From Azospirillum thiophilum (GTDB lineage Bacteria; Pseudomonadota; Alphaproteobacteria; Azospirillales; Azospirillaceae): 64,000 nucleotides of DNA. Under the pieces are notes generated by a model. The model saw only the letters and a list, made by a program, of their open reading frames with translations, was not told the origin of the DNA and did not search any database. Of the stretch, positions 46,480-55,575 are shown piece by piece (the first letter of the stretch is position 1; each line of letters opens with the position of its first letter). Position numbers and translations under genes: made by a program. Location of the stretch: positions 1,375,001-1,439,000 of the forward strand of contig NZ_CP012401.1 in assembly GCF_001305595.1 (NCBI RefSeq), in the 5' to 3' direction.

Positions 46480-48159
46480 TCAGCGTCCGGTGCAGCGGTC
46501 CAGCGCTGCCGACAGCGCGGCGGCGTCGAAGCGGCGCCAGCGGGCGGCGACATGCTGGTCGGGGCGGATCAGATAGACACTGCCGGGCGTCAGGTCATAG
46601 CGCTCGCGGATGCGGCCGGCACTGTCCACCAGCTCCCCGGCGATGCCGCGGCGCCGCTCGGTCACCGCATGCCAGGCGAGCGGCAGCGGACCGCGGGCGA
46701 GGTCATCCAGCGCTGTCGCGACCTCCGCCGGCACCGGCCCGTTCCCGTCCCCGTCCCCGTCATTGCCCATGGCGGCGTAGAGCACGGTGAAGCGCCCGTC
46801 GAGCGCCTCCATCAGCCATCCCGCTTGCCCGTCGCGCTCGACCGGCGCGTCGGTGGCCGGCGCCCCCGGCACCATGCGGCCGGCGAAGGCGTCGCCGTCG
46901 GGCGTGTTCAGCGGGCTGCCGGTATAGGTGGTGGGGGTGGACAGCCGGCCGGAATTGACCAGCGCGCGGGCGAAGGGCAGATCGACCGCCAGTTCCAGCA
47001 CCGCGTCGCGGAAGACGCGGCTGATGTCGCTCTTGGGCGTGATGAAGTCGGTGGAGCGGGTCGAGTTCAGGATGTTTTCCTTCGCTGCCGCCACCCGCTC
47101 GTCGCTGTAGCTGTCGAGCAGCGTCTCGGGCGCCTTGCCCTCCAGCACCAGCGCCAGCTTCCACACCAGATTGTCGGCATCGGGCACGCCGCTGTTGGCG
47201 CCGCGGGCGCCGAAGGGCGAGACCTGATGCGCCGAGTCGCCGGCGAACAGGATGCGCCCATGGCGGAACCGCTCCAGCCGCCGGCACTGGAAGGTGTAGA
47301 CCGAGACCCATTCCAGTTCGAACGGGGTGTCGGCCCCCAGCATCGCCTGGACGCGCGGGATGACGCGCTCCGGCTTCTTCTCCTCCTCCGGGTCGGCATC
47401 CCATCCCAGCTGGAAATCCAGCCGCCAGACATTGTCGGGCTGCATGTGCAGCAGCGCCGACTGCCTGCGGTGGAAGGGCGGGTCGAACCAGAACCAGCGC
47501 TCGGCCGGGAAATCGGCCGTCATCACCACGTCGGCGATCAGGAAACGGTCCTTGAAGACCTCGCCCTGGAACTCCAGCCCCAGCATCTTGCGCACCGACG
47601 ATTTGGCGCCGTCGCAGGCGACCACCCAATCGGCCTCCACCGCATGGACGCCGTCGGGCGTCTCCACCTGGAGCACGACATGGTCGGGCTCGGCCTTGGC
47701 GGATATGACGCGGGAGAGCCAGCGCAGGTCGATCAGGTCGCTCTTCCGCGCCTCGGTGACCAGGAACTCCTCCAGGTGATATTGCTGGAGGTTGATGAAG
47801 GCCGGGATCTTGTGGTCCGGTTCCGGCAGCAGGTCGAACTGGTAGACCATGCGGTCGCCGTTGAAGACCTTGCCGATCTTCCACACCACGCCCTTGTCGA
47901 TCATGCGTTGGCCGACGCCCAGCCGGTCCCACACCTCCAGCGCGCGCTTGGCATAGCAGACGGCGCGGCTGCCGACGCTGACGGTGTCCTCGGCGTCGAG
48001 CACCACCACCGGCACCCCCTTGCGCGCGAAGTCGAGCGCCGCGGTCAGCCCGACCGGGCCGGCGCCGATGACCACCACCGGATGGCGGCGGACGGTGCCG
48101 GTACGCTGCTCCTCCGATGGTGTGAAGCTGTATTTGGGATAGCTGTAGGTCGCGTGCAT
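46480..48159 (-). CDS. FAD-dependent aromatic hydroxylase, MhaA/MhpA-like
   Basis: This 559-residue class A flavoprotein monooxygenase has the FAD-binding GxGxxG (VVVIGAGPVGLTAA), the DG motif ACDGAKSSVR and the second FAD motif FAGDSAHQVSPFGARG. Members hydroxylate phenolic acids such as 3-(3-hydroxyphenyl)propionate (MhpA) or 3-hydroxyphenylacetate (MhaA, giving homogentisate). The adjacent homogentisate dioxygenase, fumarylacetoacetase and maleylacetoacetate isomerase favour a MhaA-like role; this is context. GGAGGAAA lies upstream of 48159, which is preferred to 48198. The promoter contains an FNR-type box. Confidence 0.8.
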   Translation of the reverse strand: MHATYSYPKYSFTPSEEQRTGTVRRHPVVVIGAGPVGLTAALDFARKGVPVVVLDAEDTVSVGSRAVCYAKRALEVWDRLGVGQRMIDKGVVWKIGKVFNGDRMVYQFDLLPEPDHKIPAFINLQQYHLEEFLVTEARKSDLIDLRWLSRVISAKAEPDHVVLQVETPDGVHAVEADWVVACDGAKSSVRKMLGLEFQGEVFKDRFLIADVVMTADFPAERWFWFDPPFHRRQSALLHMQPDNVWRLDFQLGWDADPEEEKKPERVIPRVQAMLGADTPFELEWVSVYTFQCRRLERFRHGRILFAGDSAHQVSPFGARGANSGVPDADNLVWKLALVLEGKAPETLLDSYSDERVAAAKENILNSTRSTDFITPKSDISRVFRDAVLELAVDLPFARALVNSGRLSTPTTYTGSPLNTPDGDAFAGRMVPGAPATDAPVERDGQAGWLMEALDGRFTVLYAAMGNDGDGDGNGPVPAEVATALDDLARGPLPLAWHAVTERRRGIAGELVDSAGRIRERYDLTPGSVYLIRPDQHVAARWRRFDAAALSAALDRCTGR

Positions 48160-48242
48160 TGGGCGTTTCCTCCCCCGGAAACCGATGTCGGGATGCATTG
48201 GCGGATCGCTGTGGGGCGAATTGTTATTGTTGCCAACGATAC

Positions 48243-48258
48243 AGTTTCATTTGATACC
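48243..48258. promoter_or_regulatory. Half-matching MarR-type operator (weak)
   Basis: AGTTTC-ATTT-GATACC at 48243-48258 matches the first half of the perfect AGTTTC-AAAC-GAAACT site at 49664 (9 of 13 central positions). It lies in the flavoprotein promoter and overlaps the FNR-type box. Confidence 0.4.
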
Positions 48259-48264
48259 AATCAA
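48251..48264. promoter_or_regulatory. FNR/Anr/FixK-type box upstream of the flavoprotein hydroxylase
   Basis: TTGAT-ACCA-ATCAA at 48251-48264 is a perfect match to the TTGAT-N4-ATCAA consensus bound by FNR-type regulators. It is about 90 bases upstream of the flavoprotein start and 145 bases upstream of the PaaY-like start, in the divergent region. Confidence 0.65.
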
Positions 48265-48408
48265 GCCCCCGCTGGACCACCGGCCGGTCCGTCGGTGAAG
48301 CGATACAGACATGCTTACCATGACGGAAAATCAGTATCGCGTACAGGATGCCTCGGTGTAGCCTTGCGGCAAAAGACCGGACAGAGACACCCGAGGACCG
48401 ACCCGATC

Positions 48409-49050
48409 ATGACCGCATCCGCCAGGACCGCCCCCGCCTTGCCGCGCCCCACCGTCTACGCCATCGACGGCGTTATCCCCGTCATCGACCCGACCGCTTT
48501 CGTCCATCCCTCCGCCGTGCTGATCGGCGACGTGGTGGTGGGCCCGGGCTGCTATGTCGGGCCCTGCGCGAGTTTGCGCGGCGATTTCGGCCGGATCGTG
48601 CTGCAACGGGGCAGCAACGTGCAGGACAATTGCACGCTCCATGCCTTTCCCGGCCATGACGCCATCGTCGAGGAGGACGGGCATGTCGGCCATGGCGCCG
48701 TGCTGCACGGCTGCGTCGTCCGCCGCAACGCGCTGGTCGGCATGAATGTGGTGGTGATGGACGGGGCGGAGATCGGCGAGGAGTCGATCGTCGCCGCCAT
48801 GGCCTTCGTCAAGGCCGGCTTCGTCGTGCCGCCGCGCACGCTGGCCGCCGGCCTGCCGGCGAAGGTCGTGCGCGACCTGCGCCCCGACGAGATCGCCTGG
48901 AAGGGCGAGGGGACGGAGGAGTACCAGCGCCTCGCCCGCCGCTCGCTCGCCACCATGGTCGCCTGCGCTCCGCTGGAGGCGGAGGAGCCGGGCCGCGGCC
49001 GGGTCGATGCCGGCACCAGCCAGCCGCTGCACAAGGTGAAGGGGGGCTGA
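48409..49050 (+). CDS. PaaY-like left-handed beta-helix protein (gamma carbonic anhydrase fold)
   Basis: This 213-residue protein has hexapeptide repeats ([20 protein letters not shown]..., then VGPCASLRGDFGRIV and QDNCTLHAFPGHDAIV). The VYAIDGVIPVIDPTAFVHPSA start is typical of PaaY-type proteins of phenylacetate degradation. PaaY acts as a thioesterase that recycles CoA in the paa pathway. No other paa enzyme gene lies in the window, so its role here is uncertain. GAGGA lies upstream of the ATG at 48409. It is divergent from the flavoprotein. Confidence 0.78.
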   Translation: MTASARTAPALPRPTVYAIDGVIPVIDPTAFVHPSAVLIGDVVVGPGCYVGPCASLRGDFGRIVLQRGSNVQDNCTLHAFPGHDAIVEEDGHVGHGAVLHGCVVRRNALVGMNVVVMDGAEIGEESIVAAMAFVKAGFVVPPRTLAAGLPAKVVRDLRPDEIAWKGEGTEEYQRLARRSLATMVACAPLEAEEPGRGRVDAGTSQPLHKVKGG

Positions 49051-49053
49051 GCG

Positions 49054-49596
49054 TCAGCCCGCCGCCGGCTCCGCCTCCGCGGCGGCCGGCGCCGGGCGGG
49101 TCGCCAGCTGGTCGGCGCGGGCCTGGAGACGGGTCAGCAGCGTGTCGAGCTGCGCCTGCTCGTCGGCCGACAGGGCGTCCGTCACCTCGGCCTGATAGGT
49201 CAGCGCCATCGGCACGATCTCCGCATAGATGTCCAGCGCCTTGGGCGTCAGGGTCAGCAGGGCCTTGCGCCGGTCGGTGTCGCCCGATTCGCGCAGGATC
49301 AGCGCCGAATCGAGCATGCGGCTGATGGCGCGGCTGACCTGCACCTTGTCCATCGCCGTGCGCTGCGCGATCTCGCCCGCGCTCATCGTCTCGCCGCCGC
49401 CCAACACGGCGATGATCCGCCATTCCGGGATGGTGATGCCGAACCGCTTCTCGTACAGCTTGGCCAGCGTGTGGCTGACCGTGTTGGCCAGCACCGACAG
49501 CCGGTAGGGCAGGAAGCGCGGCAGGTGCAGCGCCGGCAGGTCGGCCGGGGCCGAGGCTGGTTTGGCGGCGGTTCGGGTACGGCGGGCGGGCGGCAT
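49054..49596 (-). CDS. MarR-family transcriptional regulator
   Basis: This regulator of about 180 residues has a winged-helix domain (GITIPEWRIIAVLGGGETMS, QRTAMDKVQVSRAISRML, then DRRKALLTLTPKALD) typical of MarR proteins. It is divergent from the homogentisate dioxygenase. The start at 49596 (MPPARRTRTAAK) is chosen because an earlier ATG at 49671 would lie inside the operator. A perfect inverted repeat in the gap (49664-49679) is the likely operator. It probably represses the homogentisate genes until an aromatic intermediate binds. Confidence 0.88.
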   Translation of the reverse strand: MPPARRTRTAAKPASAPADLPALHLPRFLPYRLSVLANTVSHTLAKLYEKRFGITIPEWRIIAVLGGGETMSAGEIAQRTAMDKVQVSRAISRMLDSALILRESGDTDRRKALLTLTPKALDIYAEIVPMALTYQAEVTDALSADEQAQLDTLLTRLQARADQLATRPAPAAAEAEPAAG

Positions 49597-49663
49597 CGGC
49601 GGGATATCGTCTGAATCGTGAAGGGTAGGGTCCCATCCTGCGCCGGAATTTCGCGCTTGCAAC

Positions 49664-49679
49664 AGTTTCAAACGAAACT
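49664..49679. promoter_or_regulatory. Candidate MarR operator between marR and hmgA
   Basis: AGTTTC (49664-49669) and GAAACT (49674-49679) form a perfect inverted repeat with an AAAC spacer in the divergent promoter region. Confidence 0.65.
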
Positions 49680-49753
49680 ATTATGGGTGCCAATGGAACA
49701 AGCCTGCCGGTTCGCCCAGTCGCGGCTGCCGGCGGCATGAAGGGGGAAGCGCC

Positions 49754-50890
49754 ATGAAGAGCTGGATTTCGTTTCCGAAGGTCGAGGGCACCGCATCGCG
49801 TCAGGCCCATGTCCGGCTGCCGGCCGGCACCTACGAGCGCGAGATGGGGCGCGAGGGCTTCTTCGGCCCGGCCACCCAGATGCACCATGCCCACCCGCCG
49901 ACCGGCTGGACCAGCTTCGACGGGCCGCTGCGCCCGCGCGCCTTCGACCTGAACAACATCGACCGCATCCCCAGCCAAATTCCAGGCTGCCCCTTGGAGG
50001 CGCCGGCCCTGATGGGCAACGGCGCGACCCAGGTGCGGCTGTGGCGCTTCAAGGGCAAGATGGACCATCTGGTCCGCAACGCCGACGGCGACGATTTGCT
50101 GTTCTTCCACCAGGGCGGCGGCCACCTCTACTGCGACTACGGCCATCTGGAGGTGCGGGAGGGCGACTATGTCGTGCTGCCGCGCAACACCTGCTGGCGG
50201 CTGGAGACCGACGAGGCGGTGATGGTGCTGATGGTCGAGGCCACCGGCGACGCCTACAAGCTGCCGCACAAGGGGTTGGTCGGCACCCACGCCATCTTCG
50301 ATCCGGCGGTGCTGGACGTCCCGTCGCTGGACGACGCCTTCCAGGCGCAGAAGCACGAGCGCGAGACGCTGGTTCGGGTCAGGAAGCGCGGGCAGCTCTG
50401 TGCCATGACCTATCCGTTCAACCCGCTCGACGCGGTGGGCTGGCACGGCGACCTCGCCCCGGTGCGGCTGAACTGGCGCGACATCCGGCCGCTGATGAGC
50501 CACCGTTACCATCTGCCGCCCTCGGCGCACACCACCTGGGCCGCCGGCCGCTTCATCGTCTGCACCTTCGTGCCGCGCCCGATCGAGTCGGATCCGGAGG
50601 CGCTGAAGCTGCCCTACTACCACTCCAACGAGGATTACGACGAGGTGCTGTTCTATCACCGCGGCCAGTTCTTCTCGCGCGACAACATCCATCCCGGCAT
50701 GGTGACCTACCACCCCTCGGGCTTCCCGCACGGGCCGCATCCGAAGGCCTACGAGGTGGCGCAGAAGTTCGAGCGCAAGGAAACCGACGAGGTCGCCGTG
50801 ATGATCGATACCCGCGACCCGCTGGACGTCTATCCGGCGATGGAGGGCGTCGAGTGGGGCGGCTACGCCGACAGCTGGAAGGTGAAATGA
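49754..50890 (+). CDS. hmgA: Homogentisate 1,2-dioxygenase-like ring-cleavage enzyme
   Basis: This 378-residue cupin dioxygenase should open the ring of homogentisate to maleylacetoacetate. The N-terminal YEREMGREGFFGPATQMHHA and the C-terminal iron-site regions PYYHSNEDYDEVLFYHRG (H290, E293/E297) and YHPSGFPHGPHP (H320, H326) agree with the homogentisate dioxygenase family; the length is shorter than the classic enzyme of about 430-440 residues. GGGGGAAG precedes the ATG. It is followed by fumarylacetoacetase. A related substrate such as a hydroxylated homogentisate is possible. Confidence 0.85.
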   Translation: MKSWISFPKVEGTASRQAHVRLPAGTYEREMGREGFFGPATQMHHAHPPTGWTSFDGPLRPRAFDLNNIDRIPSQIPGCPLEAPALMGNGATQVRLWRFKGKMDHLVRNADGDDLLFFHQGGGHLYCDYGHLEVREGDYVVLPRNTCWRLETDEAVMVLMVEATGDAYKLPHKGLVGTHAIFDPAVLDVPSLDDAFQAQKHERETLVRVRKRGQLCAMTYPFNPLDAVGWHGDLAPVRLNWRDIRPLMSHRYHLPPSAHTTWAAGRFIVCTFVPRPIESDPEALKLPYYHSNEDYDEVLFYHRGQFFSRDNIHPGMVTYHPSGFPHGPHPKAYEVAQKFERKETDEVAVMIDTRDPLDVYPAMEGVEWGGYADSWKVK

Positions 50891-50969
50891 GCGGCTGCCT
50901 GGAAACAAGGGGCCGGAAACCGGGGACAAGGCTGCCGGACGCTGATCTGACAGGAAGGGAAGGGACCGA

Positions 50970-51986
50970 ATGAAACTGGCAAGTCTGAAGGCGGGCGGGC
51001 GCGACGGCACCCTCGTCGTGGTGTCGCGCGACCTGACCCGCGCCATCCCGGTGCCCGCCGTGGCGAAAACGCTGCAGGCGGCGCTGGACGAGTGGGAGGC
51101 GCTGGCGCCGAAGCTGGAGGAGGCCTACCGCGCGCTGAACGCCGATCCGGCGTCCGGCCGGCCCTTCGACCCGGCCGAGGCGGCCTCGCCGCTGCCGCGC
51201 GCCTACCAGTGGGCGGATGGGTCGGCCTACGTCAACCATGTGGAGCTGGTGCGCAAGGCCCGCGGGGCGGAGATGCCGCCCAGTTTCTGGACCGACCCGC
51301 TGATGTATCAGGGCTGTTCCGACGGCTTCCTGGCGCCGATGGACCCGATCCCGGCGGCGACCGAGGAGTGGGGAGTCGATTTCGAGGCGGAGATCGCCGT
51401 CGTCACCGACGACGTGCCGATGGGCGTCTCGGCCGAGGCGGCGCGCGGCCATGTCCGGCTGCTGATGCTGGTCAACGACGTGTCCTTGCGCAACCTGATC
51501 CCGGCGGAGCTGGGCAAGGGCTTCGGCTTCTTCCAGTCCAAGCCGGCCTCCAGCTTCTCGCCCATCGCGGTGACGCCGGACGAGCTGGGCGGGGCCTGGG
51601 ATGGTGCCAAGCTGCATCGCCCGCTGGTGACGACGCTGAACGGCGAGCCCTTCGGTCGTCCGGATGCCGGCACCGACATGACCTTCGACTTCCCGACCCT
51701 GATCGCCCATGCCGCGAAGACCCGCCATCTGGCGGCCGGCAGCATCGTCGGGTCCGGCACGGTGTCGAACAAGCTGGACGGCGGCCCCGGCAAGCCGATC
51801 GGTGCCGGCGGCGTCGGCTATTCCTGCCTTGCCGAATTGCGGACGATCGAGACCATCGAGCATGGCGCGCCGAAGACGCCCTTCCTGCGCTTCGGCGACC
51901 GCGTGCGGATCGAGCTGTTCGATGCGGCCGGCGCCAGCGTGTTCGGCGCCATCGAACAGGAGATGGTCCGGTACGAGGGACCGTGA
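50970..51986 (+). CDS. fahA: Fumarylacetoacetate hydrolase family enzyme
   Basis: This 338-residue protein has the FAH domain with the acidic metal-binding residues in VDFEAEIAVVTDDVP and an adjacent SFSPIAVTPDELG. The C-terminal GVGYSCLAELRTIETIEHG is typical. It should split fumarylacetoacetate into fumarate and acetoacetate. GGAAGGGAAGGGA precedes the ATG. It is in one operon with the dioxygenase. Confidence 0.9.
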   Translation: MKLASLKAGGRDGTLVVVSRDLTRAIPVPAVAKTLQAALDEWEALAPKLEEAYRALNADPASGRPFDPAEAASPLPRAYQWADGSAYVNHVELVRKARGAEMPPSFWTDPLMYQGCSDGFLAPMDPIPAATEEWGVDFEAEIAVVTDDVPMGVSAEAARGHVRLLMLVNDVSLRNLIPAELGKGFGFFQSKPASSFSPIAVTPDELGGAWDGAKLHRPLVTTLNGEPFGRPDAGTDMTFDFPTLIAHAAKTRHLAAGSIVGSGTVSNKLDGGPGKPIGAGGVGYSCLAELRTIETIEHGAPKTPFLRFGDRVRIELFDAAGASVFGAIEQEMVRYEGP

Positions 51987-52258
51987 GCCCGGCGTTCCGC
52001 TGAATTCGAGGTTGTGGAATTGGCGTCGGCGGGACCCGCATGCCCTTCCGGCGCCTTTTCGCATTTGCAGCAATAACCTGTCGCCGGCCAGTATGGCATG
52101 GCAGGTCGGTCCGAAGGATTGTTGCGCTTGCCCGGCGGTCCGGAGATTTGACGTGCCATCCGATCGTTATCGAATATAAGGTGCCGCCCCCTATCCCTAT
52201 TTGGTGCCGCCCCTCCGTTCATTTCCGAACCTTTGGCGGACCTGACGAGGTGCGCGGC

Positions 52259-54340
52259 ATGAAGGCCAGGTTCAGGACGAAGATCATCATCGGTGTCGCG
52301 GCGGTGCTGGCGGCTGGGGCCGCCGCGGTGACGGCGGTGTCGCTGACATTGTCGCGCGATGCCGGGCACAAGGCGGCGCTTGCCCTGGCCGCCGAAACCG
52401 CCGACCGCCATGGCGCACTGGTCGCCGCCGATCTCTCCGCCGCGCTGGACGCCGCCCGTGCAACCGCCGCGCTGGTCGAGGTGGAGCGCTCCACCGGAAC
52501 CCCGCGGCGCGAGACGGTGAACCGCTACCTGCGCCGTGCCGCCGAGGCCAACCCGCTCTATGCCGGGGTCTGGGTCGACATGGCCGACGACGGCTTCGAC
52601 GGCCGCGACAGGGAATTCGCCGCGCACGACCGTTCCACCGAGATTCTCGGCCTGCCGAAGACCGGCCGGATGAGCCTGCTGTGGCTGCCGGGGGACAAGG
52701 GGGTACAGGCCGACGACAGCGACGGCTATACCTTCTCCGACGTGCAGGAGAAGGACTATTACAAGGCGGCGGCCACCGCGCGGAAGGCGGTGCTGACCGA
52801 ACCCTATCTGGACGATTTCACCAAGCGGCTGATGACCAGCGCCGCCGCGCCGGTGATGGACGGCGGCAAGGCCGGCCGCGTCATCGGGGTCGCCGGCGTC
52901 GACATGGCGCTGACCGGGCTGACCGATCTGGTCCGCTCGGTGAAGCCCTATGGCGACGGCTTCGCCGCGGTGCTGACCGGCTCCGGCCTCTATGTCGCCC
53001 ATCCCGACGGCGGCCGGCTGGCGAAGACCGCCGACGATCTGCCGGAAGCCGCCCGCCGCGCCGTCGCCGAGGGACGGGCGTTCGACGGGATCGTCGAACT
53101 GGCCGGGGCGCCGCATTACCTTCGACTGGCGCCGGTCCGCTTCTCCGGGGCGGACGGTGCCTGGTCCTTCATGGTGGCGGCGCCGCAATCCAGCGTGATG
53201 GCCGATGCCAACCGTCTGACCCTGCTGACCGTGCTGGTCAGCCTGGGCTGCGTGGCGCTCGGCTGTCTGGTGGCGTGGAAGGTCGGCGACGGCATCGCCC
53301 GTCCGGTCACGGCGTTGATCGTCGCCATGGACCGTCTGGCGGCCGGCGATCTCGAAACCGCGGTGCCGGGCGCCGACCGCGACGACGAGGCCGGCGGCAT
53401 GGCCCGCGCGGTCGAGGTGTTCAAGGACGGTCTGGTCCGCGCCCGCGAGCTGGACCGCCGGCAACAGGCCGAATGGCACGCCAAGGAGGCCCGCGCCGCG
53501 GCGCTGTCCCAGTTGCAGGCCGGGTTCGAGAACCGGGTCGGCGGGCTGACCGGGGCGCTGGCGTCGGCCGCCCAGCAGCTCGAATCGACGGCCCGCGCCT
53601 TGACCGGCATCGCCGACCACAGCCTCGACCGGTCGGAGCAGGTCGCCTCCTCCGCCCGTGCCGCCGCCGAGAATGTGCAGACCGCCGCCGCCGCGACGGA
53701 GGAGCTGTCGGCCTCGGTCCAGGACATCGGCCGGCAGGTCGGGGAGTCCGCCCGCATCGCCGATGCCGCCGTCGCCGACGTCAAGCGGGCCGACGATGCC
53801 GTCGCCGTGCTGGCCGAGAGCGCCGAGCGGATCGGCACGGTGGTCGGGCTGATCAACGACATCGCCGGCCAGACCAACCTCCTGGCGTTGAACGCCACCA
53901 TCGAGGCCGCCCGCGCCGGGGAGGCCGGCAAGGGCTTCGCCGTCGTGGCGGGCGAGGTGAAGAACCTCGCCAACCAGACCGCCCGCGCCACCGAGGACAT
54001 CGTCGGCCAGGTCAAGGGCATCCGCGACGCCACCCAGGTGGCGGTGACCGCCGTGCATGGCATCAGCGAGACCATCGCCCAGGTCAGCCGCATCGCATCG
54101 GGCATCGCCGCGGCGGTCGACCAGCAGGCGGCGGCGACCCAGGAGATCGCCCGCAGCGTGATCCAGGCGGCCGACGGCGCGCAGGAGGTCAGCGGCGGCA
54201 TGGGCCAGATCCGATCGGGCGCCGGGGAAACCGGGGCCGCCGCCGACCAGCTTCTCGCCGCCGCCGCCGCGCTGGCCGGCCAGTCCAAGGATCTGACCCG
54301 CGAGATCGACGGCTTCATCGAGGGCGTCCGCAGGGCGTAA
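52259..54340 (+). CDS. Methyl-accepting chemotaxis protein with periplasmic dCache-type sensor
   Basis: This 693-residue receptor has two transmembrane segments ([20 protein letters not shown] near the N-terminus and [20 protein letters not shown] near residue 330). A periplasmic double Cache-type domain lies between them, with [20 protein letters not shown] and [24 protein letters not shown] region and a signalling domain ([40 protein letters not shown]) follow. In this cluster it probably senses an aromatic acid for chemotaxis. The start at 52259 is chosen over 52040 for the [15 protein letters not shown] beginning. Confidence 0.9.
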   Translation: MKARFRTKIIIGVAAVLAAGAAAVTAVSLTLSRDAGHKAALALAAETADRHGALVAADLSAALDAARATAALVEVERSTGTPRRETVNRYLRRAAEANPLYAGVWVDMADDGFDGRDREFAAHDRSTEILGLPKTGRMSLLWLPGDKGVQADDSDGYTFSDVQEKDYYKAAATARKAVLTEPYLDDFTKRLMTSAAAPVMDGGKAGRVIGVAGVDMALTGLTDLVRSVKPYGDGFAAVLTGSGLYVAHPDGGRLAKTADDLPEAARRAVAEGRAFDGIVELAGAPHYLRLAPVRFSGADGAWSFMVAAPQSSVMADANRLTLLTVLVSLGCVALGCLVAWKVGDGIARPVTALIVAMDRLAAGDLETAVPGADRDDEAGGMARAVEVFKDGLVRARELDRRQQAEWHAKEARAAALSQLQAGFENRVGGLTGALASAAQQLESTARALTGIADHSLDRSEQVASSARAAAENVQTAAAATEELSASVQDIGRQVGESARIADAAVADVKRADDAVAVLAESAERIGTVVGLINDIAGQTNLLALNATIEAARAGEAGKGFAVVAGEVKNLANQTARATEDIVGQVKGIRDATQVAVTAVHGISETIAQVSRIASGIAAAVDQQAAATQEIARSVIQAADGAQEVSGGMGQIRSGAGETGAAADQLLAAAAALAGQSKDLTREIDGFIEGVRRA

Positions 54341-54350
54341 GAGCCCTTCG

Positions 54351-55403
54351 TCAGCCCAGCGCCATCAGCCGGTCGGCCGGCAGCACTTCCGGAATGTGCT
54401 GGGACACGTAGCCCTCGCTGTGGATCCGGTCGTCCTGTGCGCCCAGCGCGCGGGCGGCGGCGACGCAGGACTCGACGAAGGCAGGGCTGCCGGCGGTGAA
54501 GACGGCGTGGCCGGACAGGTCGGGGAACAGGCCGGGTAGGATGGCGGGGATGCGGCCGGTCAGATGGCCGGGCAACTCCTGGCGCGTCAGCGTCACCTTG
54601 ACCCTGAAATTGCGGTATTTGGCCTGCCAGTAGCCGAGCAGCCCCTGCTCGTAGACATCCGCCCGCGTGCAAGCCGAGACCAGCAGCGTCACCGGCTGGC
54701 GGTAGCCGCGGCGCAGCGCCGCGTCGGTCAGCGCCAGGATGGGGGCGAGGCCGGAGCCGGCGGCCATGCACAACACCGGGCTGTCGACCGACGGGTCGCC
54801 GATGAAGGTGCCGTAGGGGCCGGACAGCTTCACCATCTCGCCGACCGCAAGCCGGTCGTGGATCCAGCCGCTGGTCGGGCCGCCGTCGACGCGGGTGACC
54901 TGCAGGACGATCTCGCCATCCGGGCGGGGTGCGTTGGCGATGGAATAGCAGCGCGGCGGTGCGCCGGCCGCGGCGTCGCCCAGCATCACATACTGTCCCG
55001 GCCAGTAGCGCAGCGGCTGGCCCAGCGGGCGCAGCCGCAACTCCACGATCCGTGGCGTGCGCGGGATGCGGTCGGTGACGATGAACAGCACATTCTCGCG
55101 CGGCGGGAACAGCTTGGGCTGGGCGTCGGCGGTGCCGTATTCGATCACCAGCTCGTCGGAGATCGGCTTGGCCATGCACATCAGGCCGTAGCCGTCTTTC
55201 CGCTCGCCCTGGGACAGCGCCATGTCCAGCACCATGCCCTGGTCGAACTGGCCGCTGATCACCTTGACCTTGCATTCGCCGCAGGCCCCGGCGCGGCAGT
55301 TGTTGGGCAGGGCATAGCCGGCCTGTTCCAGCGCCGACAGGACGGTCTCGCCGTCACGGCACTCGACCGTGCGGCCCGAGGGGTGGAGGCGGATGCGGCT
55401 CAC
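54351..55403 (-). CDS. [2Fe-2S]/FAD oxygenase reductase component
   Basis: This 350-residue electron-transfer protein has an N-terminal plant-type ferredoxin domain (C36, C41, C44 and C76 in NNCRAGACGECK and GLMC), an FAD-binding domain (RCYSIANAP, residues 151-159) and an NAD-binding domain (AAGSGLAPILAL). This order (ferredoxin, FAD, NAD) is that of reductases for diiron or Rieske oxygenases. It follows the diiron protein in the same direction, separated by a repeat, so it is likely to supply its electrons. Confidence 0.88.
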   Translation of the reverse strand: MSRIRLHPSGRTVECRDGETVLSALEQAGYALPNNCRAGACGECKVKVISGQFDQGMVLDMALSQGERKDGYGLMCMAKPISDELVIEYGTADAQPKLFPPRENVLFIVTDRIPRTPRIVELRLRPLGQPLRYWPGQYVMLGDAAAGAPPRCYSIANAPRPDGEIVLQVTRVDGGPTSGWIHDRLAVGEMVKLSGPYGTFIGDPSVDSPVLCMAAGSGLAPILALTDAALRRGYRQPVTLLVSACTRADVYEQGLLGYWQAKYRNFRVKVTLTRQELPGHLTGRIPAILPGLFPDLSGHAVFTAGSPAFVESCVAAARALGAQDDRIHSEGYVSQHIPEVLPADRLMALG

Positions 55404-55446
55404 CGGGGGGATCCTTGGGTGGAGAGTAAGGTTTGGTCGGCGTTTG

Positions 55447-55560
55447 CCCCCTCCCTAACCCTCCCCCTCTTCGAGGGAGAGGGGACTGCCGCTTCCTGTC
55501 CCTCCACCGCCAAAGGCGGGGGAGGGAGGGACCCGCGGCGGAGCCGTGGGAGGGAGGGGG
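55447..55560. repeat. CCCTCCC/GGGAGGG dispersed repeat, copy C
   Basis: It begins CCCCCTCCCTAACCCTCCCC at 55447 and carries GGGAGAGGGGACTGCCGC, then ends in a G-rich arm (GTGGGAGGGAGGGGG) at 55560. It lies between the oxygenase and reductase genes and is related to copies at 59457 and 62980. Confidence 0.75.
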
Positions 55561-55575
55561 CTCAACGGTGCGCGC

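Noticed and set aside
46552-49050. Long plus-strand frame opposite the flavoprotein hydroxylase and continuing into the PaaY-like gene
   Set aside because: Only the part from 48409 has hexapeptide repeats and a start; earlier codons are antisense.
49597-49671. 25-residue N-terminal extension of the MarR regulator starting at 49671
   Set aside because: The start would lie inside the inverted-repeat operator and has no ribosome binding site; 49596 gives the normal MarR length.
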